Shown here: positions 10,554 through 21,949 of the stretch, in pieces
Layout of the letters: each line of letters starts with the position of its first letter
How positions within the stretch are numbered: position 1 is the first letter of the stretch
NCBI GenBank assembly: GCA_019973155.2
Contig: BPQB01000010.1
Coordinates: 660,743-724,742, forward strand
Source of the DNA: Phanerochaete sordida
Taxonomy: Eukaryota > Basidiomycota > Agaricomycetes > Polyporales > Phanerochaetaceae
Direction of reading: 5' to 3'
DNA: 64,000 bases
Notes under the pieces: generated by a model
The model's input: the letters and a program-made list of their open reading frames with translations, nothing else
The model's database searches: none
What the model was told of the DNA's origin: nothing
Position numbers and translations under genes: made by a program

Positions 10554-11217
10554 GGACCGTGCGCCGTATGGACGCTGTGATGCTTGGATTTCGCTTATAA
10601 TGGACTGTCACGGCTTATAGGCCACTCGGATGTTGCTCTGGCTGCGCTGTGCTTGAGGTCGACGCCCGAGGGCTGGAAGGTGAGTGGAGGTAGGTCGGAG
10701 GTAAGATCCTGCTGCGGGATGTGTGCGTTTCCCACGCCATGTCGATCCTGCCTGGCGACGCGCTTTGGAGTCGACCTATTTTTGCTGCCGCCACATCGCC
10801 GCCTCAAGTTCTCGCGTTCTCACTATTGCTGATCGCTGCAGCGCGGTCAGGTCTCGCTTTCAGCTCTCTCTTCCCACCTCCCTCTCCCCTCTTCACCTAC
10901 CCGAGACCCCTTCGGCCGTCTTTCGTAGTGCCTACGGAAGAAAGGTCATGGAGCCCGGGGCTGTGCCCTTCGCTGTCCAAGGCCAGGCACTCGCCGTGCG
11001 CAGTCCTCGTTTTTTCGAGCCGACACCTTCGCGGGGGCGGCACGCGGAGTGTGGTCGCCGTCAGCTGGCCTGCGCTTGGGCGCCATGATAGCCTGACTGA
11101 GTTTGAATTCTGGCAGATCACCCCGGCGTTCCCTCGCTCTCTCTTCCTCCCAACGTCGTCCGTCTCGTCCTCCTCCCCGTCCCCTTCTTGCCAGGCCCTC
11201 TCGGTCGTCTGCCCGCC
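10554..11217. other. Intergenic between tandem secreted-protein genes
   Basis: 3' UTR of the first gene and promoter of the second. No TATA box is obvious near 11218. The pyrimidine-rich leader (tctcgtcctcctccccgtcc) ends just before the start codon. I see no gene here. Confidence 0.4.
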
Positions 11218-12547
11218 ATGTCGCGCGTCGCTCTTTCTGCCCTTTTGGCCCTTGCCGCCCTCGCTGCCGCTCAGGACACGAACCCTACGGGCACCCAGCC
11301 CCTCACGGACAAGCACTTCTCGTACCCCACTGGCATCGTACGTCGCTCGTTTTCCCTTGTCGCTATCCACAGCTGACACGTCGACTCCTCAGCCCGAGCA
11401 GGTGGACCCTAACGATGGCACTCGCGGTCCCCAGAGCGGCTACAACATCTGTAACTCGACCACCGAGGGCCCCACGTCGAACTGCCAGACCGCTTTCATC
11501 AACCACATTGATGGTGCGTGCAACCGCCTCTCACGCCGCCCTGTCGCTCACCCCTCCGCAGACTGGTGCGTGTGGGCGCCGCCGACGGGCCCCACGACCA
11601 TCGGCGAGTCCGAGGGCCAGGAGGTCGCGTGGTGCACGAAGCCCGGGCGCGGCACGCGCCTCATCCCCGCGGGCGCCATCAAGGGCGTGCAGTTCCTCGT
11701 CGCCAAGTCGTACATCGAGGTGCTCGCGTTCCTCGACCAGACGATGCTCAACATGACGCCCGACGACTTTGGCGGCGAGCTCGACCCCCACGGCGCCGAT
11801 CTCGTATGTTGTTGTTTTCTATTTATAGCCTCCGCGCGTGGGCTCACGGTGTGCGCAGCGTGGCAACCCGATCGGTGGGCTCCTCTACTCGAACAACCTG
11901 CCCCTCAGCGGCACCGGCGACAACAACACCTTCATCCAGGTCGAGGAATGGCACAAGTATGTCGATCGTCTCGTTGTGCTCGTCGTTGGTTCTGACTATG
12001 GCCCCTCAGCTTCATTGGCGCGAACTTCTCCTGCTTCAAGGCTTGCGACCCGAAGGACCCCAACGCCGGCAACTACTGCTACAACCGTCTTGACCGTGTC
12101 GGCATCCCCTACGTCTGCCCGAACGCCGCCCAGTCGGGCGTCTTCGAGATGTGCGACTCGGACAACCAGGACTTCCCCGGCGTGTACACCACCAACGGCG
12201 TGACGACCTCGTATACCCAGCCCCCCGACTCCGTCCCGATTGGCACGCTCCCGTACACCGCGCGCGTCCCCGCGTCGTCGAACTGCGTCACCTTCCAGTC
12301 CTCGGACCTCTTCGGCGCGCTGCCCACGCCCTCCGGCGCGAGCTCCGCCTCGTCCCCGACCTCGTCCGGGGCCTCTGCGTCCGCGGGCTCCGGCTCCGGC
12401 GCCAGCTCGCCGTCGCGCACCGGCGCGTCCAGCACGGGCTCAGCCACGCCGACCGGCGGCGCGCAGAACAGCGGCGCGGGTGCCCTGCACGCGTCCGCGT
12501 TCGCGACACTCGCGGGCGTCGTCGCCGCGGTTGTCTTCTTCGTTTAA
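11218..12547 (+). CDS. Secreted 'macrophage-activating glycoprotein'-like protein 2
   Basis: Tandem paralogue of the gene at 9217. The five-exon model closes at 372 aa: 11218-11337, 11393-11513, 11562-11803, 11859-11956 and 12010-12547. Exons 2-4 are 121, 242 and 98 nt in both genes, and all intron phases match. A signal peptide (MSRVALSALLALAALAAA) is followed by GTRGPQSGYNICNSTTEG, DWCVWAPPTGPTTIGE, WCTKPGRGTRLIPAGAI, GELDPHGADL and SCFKACDPKDP. The Ser/Gly/Thr-rich tail and hydrophobic end (ATLAGVVAAVVFFV) predict a GPI anchor. The two proteins diverge mostly in the linker tail. Function is not known; an abundant wall or surface protein is an inference from signal, tail and promoter style. 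Confidence 0.85.
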
Positions 12548-13049
12548 ACGCCTTGACGCCTTCACGGACAGTACTATACCTCCTACTCACGGACATGATG
12601 TCTCCTTTTCCCCTCTTTGTCGTGACATACCGACTCGCCCCCGTCCCGCACGGGCCGTCGCTCCCTGTTTCGTGGTTCCCGCGAGCCTGCCGACCCGGCT
12701 GCGCTGCGCTCGATGCACAGGCGGATCTCTTGGTTGGTTGTGGACTTGTACATATCTAGGCTGATCTAGCCCCCCGAAGTATTGTATGTGTGTACAGGCT
12801 ACCTACGTTTGTTTATAATACATCTTATCCCCAACATGCATGCGTGATCATCTGCCTCAGTGTGACGCTCAAATGGCACACGAAGCTGTCTGGATGCCGT
12901 GGTGCGTATGGTGATGTGTGTATTGACACATGTTGTGTTGTGTAGAGATACAGTTCGGCAGTCCACTAAGAAAGAACATACAATAAAGTAACATCTATCA
13001 AGCCAAGGGTTGCGGCGATACAGAGCAGAACAGAAGGCTCAGGCAACGT
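12548..13049. other. Convergent 3' intergenic region
   Basis: Lies between the stop codons of the second secreted-protein gene (plus strand) and condensin subunit 1 (minus strand). It carries an AT-richer run with aataaa-like signals (an aataaag near 12981) suited to transcript ends. No gene seen. Confidence 0.4.
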
Positions 13050-16000
13050 TCACTCCTCGTCTTGCTCGTCCTGGGGCACGGCCTTCTTTCGTGCAGCTAA
13101 AACTTGAAATCAGTCGCAACTCTAGCGGCGCAGACAGACACGACTCACTCCGCCGTGTGGCCTTCTTGCGCGCGGCCGCCTTGTTCTTCTCGACGCGCTT
13201 CTCGAACGCCTGGTCCTCGGCGCCCTGCCTGCGGTGTTCGTCGAGGATCTGCGCACACGCCCGTCAGCACCGCCGCACGCACCACACCGCACGCCCGCAC
13301 TCACGTTCTCGAACTCGTTCAGCTCCGTCTCGGGCTTGCTCGGGCTCTTGTTCGAGCGCGCCTTGGCGAGGATCTCCTGGAAGCGCGCGTAGACGTCGGG
13401 CTCGTGCAGCTTGTCGCGGTAGAACGGGAGGCCCTCGACGAGCTTCTTCACCGAGCGCTCGCTCTTGAACGGCAGCAGCGAGAGGCAGAACGCGATGTCG
13501 CGCCACTGGCGCGCGTCCTCCGACAGCCGGAAGCGCTGGCAGAGCTTCTCGACGATGTTCTCGGCCTGCTTTTCCTGTGCGTGTGTCAGTAGAGGGGGAG
13601 GGGGGAGGGAGGGGAAGGCGGACCTTCTCGATGAACTTGAAGATGTACTTCATCGTGCTCTGGAAGGCCTCCTCGTCCACGGCGTGGTCGCCCATCGAGA
13701 GGTGGCTGATGACTGAAGGAATGTGAGCAGAGGCGAGCACAGGCTGGGCTCAGCAACTTACCATCGGGAAGATTGTTGTAGATCGCGTTGTCCTTCGTCG
13801 CGAGCTCGGAGAAGAACAGCTTCGCGAGGTCGGCGACGCGCTCGTCGTCGTCCTCGAGGCACTTGGCCATCTCGCCGAGCTGGCCCTTGACCTTGATCAT
13901 GCCGTTCAGGATCAGGTGCGTGAGCACCATGAGCGTGTTCTTCTTCACGATGATGTCCTTGTCCGACAGGCCGCGGTACAGCTCGTTGCTGTTCTCGTCG
14001 ACGATCGTGCTGAAGGACACCGCGACGTCGCCGAGCGCGATGACGATGTTGCTCCGGATGCTCGGGTCCTTCGACGACTCGAGCACGCGGAAGAGCAGCC
14101 CGTGGTGCTGGTCGCAGAAGTGCGAGCTCACGCAGAGGAACTTGCTGAACGCCAGCGTGGCGGCCGCCCGGAGGGTCCGGTTCTGGACAGCGCCAGTCAG
14201 GACACGTCGATATACTGGGGGTGCGCGACGTACCTTATACTTGTGGGGGCTACCGGTGATGTGGACGAGCATAGGCCCAAATGTGGCCAGCAACGAGTTT
14301 GTGTCGACGACGAGCTCAATCTCCCGCATAGTAGCGATCTTTTCGCCGATGTCGTCCTCGACGTTGCCCGCAACCTGGTCAAGCTCCTCGACGGTATCCC
14401 TCGCAGCGTTCCTATCGGCTTCTGGCCCGCGCGCCGCCTTCGCAGCTGCATCGCAAGCGTGTCAATAAGGAAGGAAGAATCACCATGCAGGTCGCCCACC
14501 TTGCTCGCGTTCATGCTTCTGCCTCTTCATCTCGCGCTCGACTAGCTCGAGGAACACGATCTGCTTGATCGCGACATGTCCAACAACGAACAGGAGCTGG
14601 CTCAGCTCAAACGCATCCCCGGCATCTTTGTCGCCGCCGTCTGGAGAGCCATTGGCGCTAGCCGCGCCTTGCGAAGGGTTCGCCTCCGCGTTCTCTGCGT
14701 TCTCCGAGTTCTCCTCGTCCAATACCATCGCATCAGGGTCTGCTGCAGCTTCAGGTGCTGCGACACTTGCTGCGCGTGACGGCTTGTCTGGCTTTGGACC
14801 AAAGACTCGGCGGGTGAGGTTCTTGATGAGCCTGTCGCAGAAAATGTCTGGCCGCTCCGCCAGGGCGTAGACGGTGTTGATGGCCTGCTCCGCCATGCCG
14901 AACCAGTCCTTGTGCCTGCACGGGTGCTCGAGGGCATCCTGGAGCTTCTTGAACAGGGGGTTGTCGAGCTGGAGACGAATGGTCTTGTCGAGCAGCGAGC
15001 CCTTCACTTTCTTCGCGCTGCCGTTCAGCCGCTGGATCGCCACGCAGGTGTATCGAGCAAGAAGGAGATCGGACTGGCAAAGCGTGGTTAGCACAAGCTT
15101 CAACTCACGTCGATGCAGACCGACCTGTCCCAATTTCCCGAGACCAGTCTTGACGAGGGTGTCAACACGGTCGGCTACGACACTTCGCCTGGCGAGCGCG
15201 AGCATTCCCAAGATGATGACAGCGCCACGACGTTGTGCACGCGGAAGCGGCCGCTCTGAGCCTGGGGTGCCATCAGCAGCGTGTTCAACGAAACCTTGCA
15301 TGCACGTACTGTAGACCTGCCACAGCTTCGTAATCACGTCGTTGTGGATTTGATCATCCTCCATCATAATGCGCAACATCTCCTCGAGACTTGTCAGCTC
15401 CGCCAAGGTCGCGTCGTAGGTAAGCCTAGCTCAGGTCAGTGTCGGGAGCGCGTATATATCTCGGCCAGAGACGCACTCGATCATGTTCTTGGCGATGCGG
15501 TTCACCTGCTGCTTGGGCTCCATGTCGGGCAAGGCATCGAAGTACAGGCTGCGGTAGCACTCCAAGAGACGCGGGCGAATACCCTTCAGCTCTTTGCCAT
15601 CCTCGCTCGTCGCAGAGTGGTCCTTGTGCCAGATCAGGTGGAGCATCTTCTTGATACCAACCTGATACGCAAGACGTTAGAACACGACGACGCCAAATTT
15701 CAACGGGTTTCGACGTACCTCTGCGCCATCGAATTGGTACTCGTACGCCACTCGGTAGAATTCCATCGCTTCCAGGACCTCTGCCTTGGACGTGGATGCA
15801 AGCAGCTGTTCAATGACCTTCATGCCATCTTCGACAAGGCGGATGAAGCTCAGGCCCTCGGCATAGTAACGCTTCCTGAGCTTGAGGTGGAGCATTTCGT
15901 TGCTGTCGAGAATCGCGATGGCTTCAGCTTCGCTCTGAAGTGCGTCGATGTTCAGCTGCGACTTGCGGGGCTTCTTCTTGCGCTTAGGCTGGGCTTCCTC

Positions 16001-17827
16001 ACGTTCCTCGCCGTCCGCCATGTCGACGTCACCGTCCTCCCTCGCCTCGGCACTCTCGTTCTCTTCGTCGTCGTCGACATCCATCTCGTCTCCCGATCCT
16101 TCATGCGACTTCTTGGATCTACACACAAACATGAGCTACCACGCGCCACTCGCAGGTTAAAGACGTACCGCTTCTTCTTGGATGCCCGCTCTTCAGTCTC
16201 GTCCCCCTCGCCGTCCTCCGCTTCGTCTTCTTCGTCTTCTTCGCCGTCTTTGTCTTCCTCACCATCACCTCCGGCATCACCGTCAACCTGCTGCACCGCC
16301 TTCGCGACCTCCCTTTCGACCTTCTGCAGCTCCTCCACTACGTTGTCGTAGCGCGTCTTCCACTCCCGCAGGCCAAGCAGGCCGCCGTGCATCAAGCCGT
16401 ACGGGTGCGTGACGATAAGCTTGACGATGAGAGACACCGCCGTCTTGCGTACGCCAGCAGCCTTGTCCTTAAGACAGTCGACGGCAGCGCGCGTGATCGC
16501 AAGGCGCTGCTTTGGGAACTTGACAGGGAGGTCGCAAAGCTTGGCGAGAGTGGAGAGGACCCTCGTTCGGACGTACGACGAAAGGTCGAGCGTGCGCTCA
16601 AGTAGCAGGTCGTAGAGGCCGTTGAGCTGCTTCTGGCTCTGTTGTGGGTCCATGTTGAGGTCGGCAGAGACAGCAATCTCGCGAATAAGGTGTCCAATGA
16701 CTTCTACAAGAGCCATACGCATGGGGTATGACTGCATGGTGCGGTGAGTACAATTCGCCACAAAGGAGCAGATCACGTACCTCGGAGTCTAGATGGGTGA
16801 GGAGAAGACTGATCTGCTTGAGAACCAGTCGCGGAGCGAGTTCCGTCAGCCGGACCAAGAACCGAGAGAATGCCCTAGGACCCTTAGTATCCTGCGCGTT
16901 GAAGGTCTTCCCAGCTATCTCGCGGAGAATTTCGTCGCAGAGTTGCGAGTGATCAAACTCCTTCGAGAGAATCGTGAGGCACTCGGCCATAGGTTCTGAG
17001 AGGTGTTCGTAGTATTGAAGGTTCTGCATGATGGTGATTTGCGCGGCGAGGATATGGCCATGATGCTTCACGGCGAGACAGATGCATTTGTATACTCCAA
17101 GACGGATTTCCTGGGACTTCATGTAACCTTCGTTCTGAGAAATGCGGTGGGCCGGGTTCAGGAGGCAGCTATCGATAACAGTCAAGTTGCATAGCTTATG
17201 TTACAAGCAGAAGGCGTACTTTATGAACGTATCTCTCTCCGGCGTAGTTGTCCACAGCCGCTGGGTCTTCAGACGTAACACCTTGCTGGCCAGCATGAGC
17301 GCAGCGGGTATCTGGTCTTGCCAAGACCAGTGCTCAGACCTCCGGGAAGCGACAGCTCGTGCAGCAGCAGCCTTCCCGCCTCTACCTCTCCTCGCGCGGG
17401 GCGCCGCAGCAGGGGCGTCTTCCTCGCCAGTGGCCTTGACCTTCTCTGCCGCAGACACGAACCACTGCAGAAGAAACGCGTACATCTCGAGCGCCATCTT
17501 ATGCGAAGCAAACGTCTCTTGCTCCTCTGTCTCCGTGTCACGCATAGATGCGTCGACTTGGGCTTGGAAAGCGGAGGATATCGAGTCTAGCAGCTTGCTC
17601 ATTGTCGTCCCCTGAAGATGCTCTGCGTGCTTGAGGAGACTACGGTATGCGTCAAAGACTTGCGGATCCGTGATGTTGTCTGAAGAGTCCGTGATGGATT
17701 CGACTGCGCCTTCGAGCAGCGCAGAGACGGTGCGCGCGTCCATCGAGGAAATGTCATGTTCGTGGGGGATGTCGTAAGTCGCGACGTCCTCTAATAGCTG
17801 GAGTTCTTCCTGGAGGTCGAATTCCAT
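13050..17827 (-). CDS. CND1: Condensin complex subunit 1 (NCAPD2/Ycs4/Cnd1)
   Basis: HEAT-repeat regulatory subunit of condensin, the SMC complex that compacts chromosomes in mitosis. A multi-exon gene of more than 1,300 codons, the usual size. The N-terminus starts MEFDLQEELQLLEDVATYD. The family signature follows a splice at about 17.18 kb: LNPAHRISQNEGYMKSQEIR, then GPRAFSRFLVRLTELAPRLV. An acidic, Lys-rich linker (16.0-16.3 kb) precedes further HEAT repeats. The C-terminal Cnd1 core reads SIRSNIVIALGDVAVSF, LTHLILNGMIKVKGQLGEMA and LFFSELATKDNAIYNNLPD. The last exon ends ARKKAVPQDEQDEE at 13050. All introns checked are about 50-60 nt GT-AG. Start chosen at 17827, the first ATG before the conserved N-terminus. 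It is a single-copy housekeeping gene with no visible lesion; I did not fix every exon border. Confidence 0.93.
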
Positions 17828-18151
17828 ATTGCCTCAGCCAGCCAGCCGTTGCGTCGTAGGTGTCAAATGAGGTGTCGTCGTCGACGTCGAGGACGACGTC
17901 GGGGTGAGGAGAAAGGCGTTGCCGGACGCGTAGTCTCGTGCAAGCGCCCTTCGGAGGATCCGAAGGGTCTTGTTTCAAAGTCCGGGTCAGTGAAGGGGTT
18001 GAGGGAGTGCCGTTTCATTAGCTTTAGATAACAGACCATGTGTATTGGGGTAATAAAGCTTCGCTTATCAGTTGTTATCAATAAGCTCGCGCGCGGGCAA
18101 GCAGCCTTCCCGCGTTTGCTTGACCTACAACGTCGTCCTCTCCCTCCCGGC
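17828..18151. other. Divergent intergenic region CND1 / DUF6589 fragment
   Basis: About 320 bp between the CND1 start and the start of the DUF6589-like fragment. It includes Arg-rich-looking CGT/CGA repeats near 17880 (tcgtcgtcgacgtcgaggac), probably CND1 5' UTR. No gene seen. Confidence 0.35.
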
Positions 18152-18706
18152 ATGGCGAGCTCCCAGGAAGCTCGTACAGCCAAGATCAAGAACGTTCTCT
18201 GCGCCATTTCCGACAATCACTGGACCTCCGTGACCGACTTTCTGCTTGCTTTCTACGCTAGCTCCGACCCAGAAATCCACACGAAGGCCGCCCGTTCTCT
18301 GGCCTACGTGAATGGGCGTCGATTTGCGCAAGAAGCTCTCCTCGAGGCATGGGAGGAGGCAACCCCATCGAAGTCCAAGGTCCACCTCCGTCGAGTCCTT
18401 GCCGAGAAGGTCGGCTCGTTCATCATAGAAGAATCCACGGCTGCGATCCGTAACGACTCCCTACACCTACCAAGTCAAAAGCTCAGTATTCCCTTCCTCA
18501 CCACCGAGTTCGCCTTACAGCCATTCGCCTCGCTCTTCCAGACTGTTCTTCCCTGCCTCTGGATCATCCTCTACATGGTCATCACGGCGCCGAACGACTA
18601 TGAACGCAAGCGGGGCGTGGAGAAAGCTGAGAAGGGCGACGCCGCAACTCGGGTGGTCGCCGTGCAATCGTCTCCAGCAGTCGTGCCGCGATCCGCCACC
18701 GTTTGA
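18152..18706 (+). pseudogene. Truncated DUF6589-like gene fragment
   Basis: Encodes the N-terminal part of a protein family that is highly repeated in mushroom-forming fungi and usually carries DUF6589, thought to derive from mobile elements (family recalled, not searched). Recognisable blocks are the start AKIKNVLCAISDNHWTS, the middle DFLLAFYASSDPEI and the late TVLPCLWIILYMVITAPNDYE. Full-length relatives run many hundreds of residues. Here the similarity appears to end near residue 165 (about 18645), after which the frame runs into sequence that is antisense to the RecQ-like fragment and stops at 18706. The part downstream, including the DUF6589 core, is missing, so the product is unlikely to be functional. 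Confidence 0.5.
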
Positions 18707-19176
18707 GCGCCCCGAGGGTTATTCAGGCGGCGTACCTGAAAGGATGATGGTGAGCTAGCTAATTTATTCACTATGTCGAGACATACCTGATCCATCTGTA
18801 ACGCTTTCAGAGGGCATATCACGATGACGACGCGCTGCAGACCCAAGAGCCGAGCTGCGATCGCGACCAGCGCGAAGACGAGGGACTTCCCCGCGCCGGT
18901 AGCAGCGACCACGAAGACGTCGTTGCCCTCAAGGATCTTCCTCGCCGCGCGTAGCTGGTCAGGACGTGGCCTGTATCCAAAAATCTCCTCCGCCGCATCT
19001 GCAAGCATCTCGTCGGAGAGACAGTGTCCGTCTAGCCTTGGCCAAGGACGGTGCGGAGGTGGACCTGCCTCTGGCGGCTCTGGCGCGTTGGGAGCGGGTG
19101 TAGAGCGCGGCTGCTTACGCCGTCGGGGTGTGGTATGGATAGCATGGTGTATATTCGGCTCAACCGAGCGCGACAT
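18640..19176 (-). pseudogene. Truncated RecQ-like DEAD/DEAH helicase fragment
   Basis: Minus-strand 5' fragment of a RecQ-like helicase of the kind often dispersed in basidiomycete genomes. It starts MSRSVEPNIHHAI at 19176. Helicase landmarks are the Q-motif-like FGYRPRPDQLRAARKIL, the Walker A motif AATGAGKSLVFALVA and motif Ia VVIVICPLKALQMDQ. A 50-nt GT-AG intron (gtatgt...tttcag) then joins to VRRLNNPRGAQTVA. The sequence leaves the family there. The DEAH box and the whole second RecA lobe are missing, so it cannot unwind DNA. It ends where the opposing DUF6589-like fragment also ends, pointing to one breakpoint around 18640-18670. Confidence 0.65.
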
Positions 19177-19583
19177 GACGGGAGACGAAGACGGGCTACG
19201 CTGACCATAGGGGTGCGCGACGCGGTGACGGCGGCGTCGGTCCCTTTACTTCGAGTCTTACTCCCATTAGTGTCTCGCTTACTGTAGAAGTGAAATCGTC
19301 TGTATTGACATCACAATTGCTCATCAATGTAAATGAAACCCGAGCGCACCCCCTCAACCCCTTCAACCTGCGGGACTTTGCTACAAACCGCTCTCGCGTT
19401 TCACGCTTGAGAGCGGTTTGAGCACGTGCCCCCGCACGGGCGGCTCCGAACCTAGCCGGACGCGAACCACATTGGCGCGAAACTCCTGAACGAGCCACGT
19501 GATCCGTGTCTAACCACGTGAACCTGCCAAATTTGGGGGGATCGCCGCCTCTCTTCTTACCACCACCTTATTCACCGCTCAGC
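19177..19583. other. RPB10 upstream region with a hairpin
   Basis: About 400 bp between the helicase fragment and RPB10. It carries the inverted repeat described at 19384-19420 and ccacgtg motifs (near 19496-19520) that may be promoter elements of RPB10. No gene seen. Confidence 0.4.
19384..19420. repeat. Perfect 12-bp inverted repeat (hairpin)
   Basis: CAAACCGCTCTC and its exact reverse complement GAGAGCGGTTTG are separated by 13 nt that also hold a GCG/CGC pair, giving a possible 15-bp stem. It lies 160-200 bp upstream of the RPB10 start. It may be a regulatory palindrome or a mobile-element end. Confidence 0.5.
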
Positions 19584-19886
19584 ATGGTCAGCGAACCCGC
19601 TTCACGTCTCTAGCCAGCGCTGACCTAGCGTAACTTTCTAAGATCATTCCAGTTCGCTGCTTCTCGTGTGGAAAGGTCGTCGGTGATAAGTGGGCGGCGT
19701 ATCTCAAGCTGCTGGAGACCATGTCCGAGGGGTACGTCTGCGAAGTTCCTTCTGCACGAACTTTGTCATTGAACCTCATCTCGTCTCCTAGTGAGGCCCT
19801 GACCGAGCTTCAGCTGAAGCGCTACTGCTGCCGTCGCATGGTTCTGACACACGTCGACCTTATTGAGAAGCTGCTGCAGTACAACC
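19584..19886 (+). CDS. RPB10: RNA polymerases I/II/III subunit RPB10 (RPABC5)
   Basis: Small zinc-binding subunit shared by all three nuclear RNA polymerases. The first coding exon is only the start codon (19584-19586). A 56-nt intron (gtcagc...tctaag) joins to 19643-19731, and a second intron (gtacgt...cctag) joins to 19792-19886. The spliced protein begins [18 protein letters not shown], continues [16 protein letters not shown] and reaches [12 protein letters not shown] (62 aa), near-identical to the family from yeast to human. Zinc ligands are Cys7, Cys10, Cys43 and Cys44. The family is about 67-76 aa, so roughly the last 5-14 residues are in a further exon. A donor gtacgc follows at 19887, but I could not pick the last acceptor with confidence; the gene probably ends before 20200. 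Confidence 0.92.
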
Positions 19887-20199
19887 GTACGCTTTCAGTC
19901 TTCCTCCTCCGCTCGCAGACTACTCACCAGCCCCAAAGCGAACGAGAGGTCAAAATCAAAGCAAGACTATGCATAGATATGCCACTCTTCCGCACACCCG
20001 GTCAGCGGCGCTGGACCGGGTCTTGTACATTCGTGTCATGCACGACAAAAGCAGCGCTTCAAACCAAGGGCACGCCAGGTCAACTCAGCATTTCCCCTCT
20101 CATACACAGAACTGGGCTGCATTCACGGTTCTACTAGAGGGGGCGCTTGCGGCAGCTGCCGAAGACTTGTGCGTGGACGACCATACATTTCGTCTCTAA

Positions 20200-20578
20200 C
20201 TACCTCTCCTTCCCGTCCATGTTGTATTCTAGAGCTCTAATCAGATCACCTCATTTGCGAGGCCTATACGTTCGATCGTTGAATACTAACATCACAAAAC
20301 CATTGTGTACTGGGCGCGTAGTTGAGCGGGGCAGCTATATCTGGAATGTCTCTAGACTGCCGCAGACCAATGCGGTCTCGGTGCTTGGTCCACGACTCTG
20401 AGCTGCAGGTAAACTCTTCACGTTGAGCATCAGCTCATGGGGCGGAGGTGTTTCGCTCTCTTTTCCGCTCATCCTTCCGGAAAGTACGCGAAGGCCGATT
20501 TATACCAGGTGAGTAAATTGATACTTGCTTGTCGCATGCGCTGCCAGCGACGCGAGCCAATTGATTATTTTATTCCCC
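20200..20578. other. Intergenic, no gene seen
   Basis: Between the 3' region of RPB10 and the decayed orphan copy. Short ORFs only, no recognisable similarity. Confidence 0.3.
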
Positions 20579-21517
20579 TCGTTGTTCCCCAGTGACCCTC
20601 CGCTCTGACCCTTTTACGTACAGATACGAGCTCCACCAGGCTGCAAGAGGAACGTATTTGGACGTGCTCGTGTCGTTCATGACGAAGCGCCGAAGATTCA
20701 CAAGTTTGGCTCGGAGGTTCCCCAGCAAGTAATTGCTTTCGTAATATGGGAGAATGCCACCAAACGCACCATCGAGCCAATATTCGGGCTGGCCCTGCTC
20801 GCATGGCGATCTACACAGTACGTGGTGGATCAGTGAACGACGGCTGATGGCGTACCTCAGGCTCGAGTGCGACATGTGCGACGTAGCCTGAGGCGGAACT
20901 CAGTGTCCTGCCCCACGATGCAGCTCTAGCAAATGAAGATCGTACAACTGGATGCTGGAGCGGCCGAGGCCAAGCGTCCCGCCGTGCTTGCTTGTATTCT
21001 GACCCTTCACGAGACCCCCGGCGAGCATTTATTGCAGATAATGAGACGATTTGGAAGTCCACCAAATGTTAGATTTCATAGACAGCCTCTGCGGTACAGC
21101 ACCGCACTTTGTGGTGCTGAATAGGCAGCGGAGTGCCGTCGCGGCCGCACTGCATATTCTTCAGCTTGCAAAGGAACCTGTCACCGTCGATCTCAAGTCT
21201 CTTATGAGCCACACGCTGCCAAGAGTTGGCGGTCTAGAGGATTCACTCACTACTATGAGATGACTGGGCTTGCCGATGATTTCCGGGAGTAAGTCATCAC
21301 TGTGTCCATGGAGACCTCGGAGCTGATCGTTGTATGCGCACAGCAGAGGGAACCCTTCGACGCCGTTCCGCGAAGACGACCAGGAGGTCCGCTCTCGAGG
21401 CCCCATGACTTCCTGGCGCGCGTGTGTCTGCAGCGTACGCTGGGCAAGCGTCGAAGGTAGGCGTGCTTGCTCATGCGTGGGCCAGGAAGCTTGGCGAGGT
21501 ACCAGGTGGAAGAACAT
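20579..21517 (-). pseudogene. Decayed copy of the neighbouring orphan gene
   Basis: Minus-strand relic that matches the intact gene at 21950-22676 block by block. NGVEGFPLLCAYNDQLRGL matches NGVQGVPLLDAFAGQLQGL. LKNMQCGRDGTPLPIQHHKV (near 21.15 kb) matches MKNVQCVRGGLPQPIQRHRL. LGLGRSSIQLYDLHLLELHR (near 20.95 kb) matches LGSHGIGLENLYLIELQRH. The pieces fall in different frames, and a stop follows AEAVYEI where the intact gene reads on through AEVVHEFLGK. The tail near 20.75 kb (YWLDGAF) may correspond to MWFDSTF. This is a tandem duplicate that has lost coding capacity. Confidence 0.6.
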
Positions 21518-21949
21518 GCGCGAACTATAGACATATGTGTACGGTACGTGAGGACTTCCGCTGGCTATGGTCCTTGGGATTCGGGAAAGATGTCATCCGC
21601 AGTGCGTCAGGAAGGGGTCAATAGTCTCTCATGATTCATTGGCTAGTGACCGGATATCTTGACGCTCTGTTGCGATCGGGCTCGCTCCCATGCCAAACCT
21701 TTCATTATAGCCTCCGGTGTCTGGATGCGGTTCCGAGGCACTGCACGCTCCGCACATCTGCCTCCCTTCAGCCCTTGTTTACTTTCCATACGACCGTCCA
21801 GACTTATAAGTATGGTCCCAATTTACGCAGACGTGTTCTTCTACTTGGTGAGTAGGTTTGTTCCCGCCCTCGGATAATGTTCTCGCCTTTGACTGTCTGA
21901 CGTGTAGCTGTCTATAATCAACAAGGTGGAAATTCCGGACTGCATGTAT

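Noticed and set aside
18598..19176. RecQ-like ORF as a working helicase gene
   Set aside because: It keeps motifs I and Ia only; the DEAH box and second RecA lobe are missing and the sequence changes abruptly at the junction with the opposing fragment.
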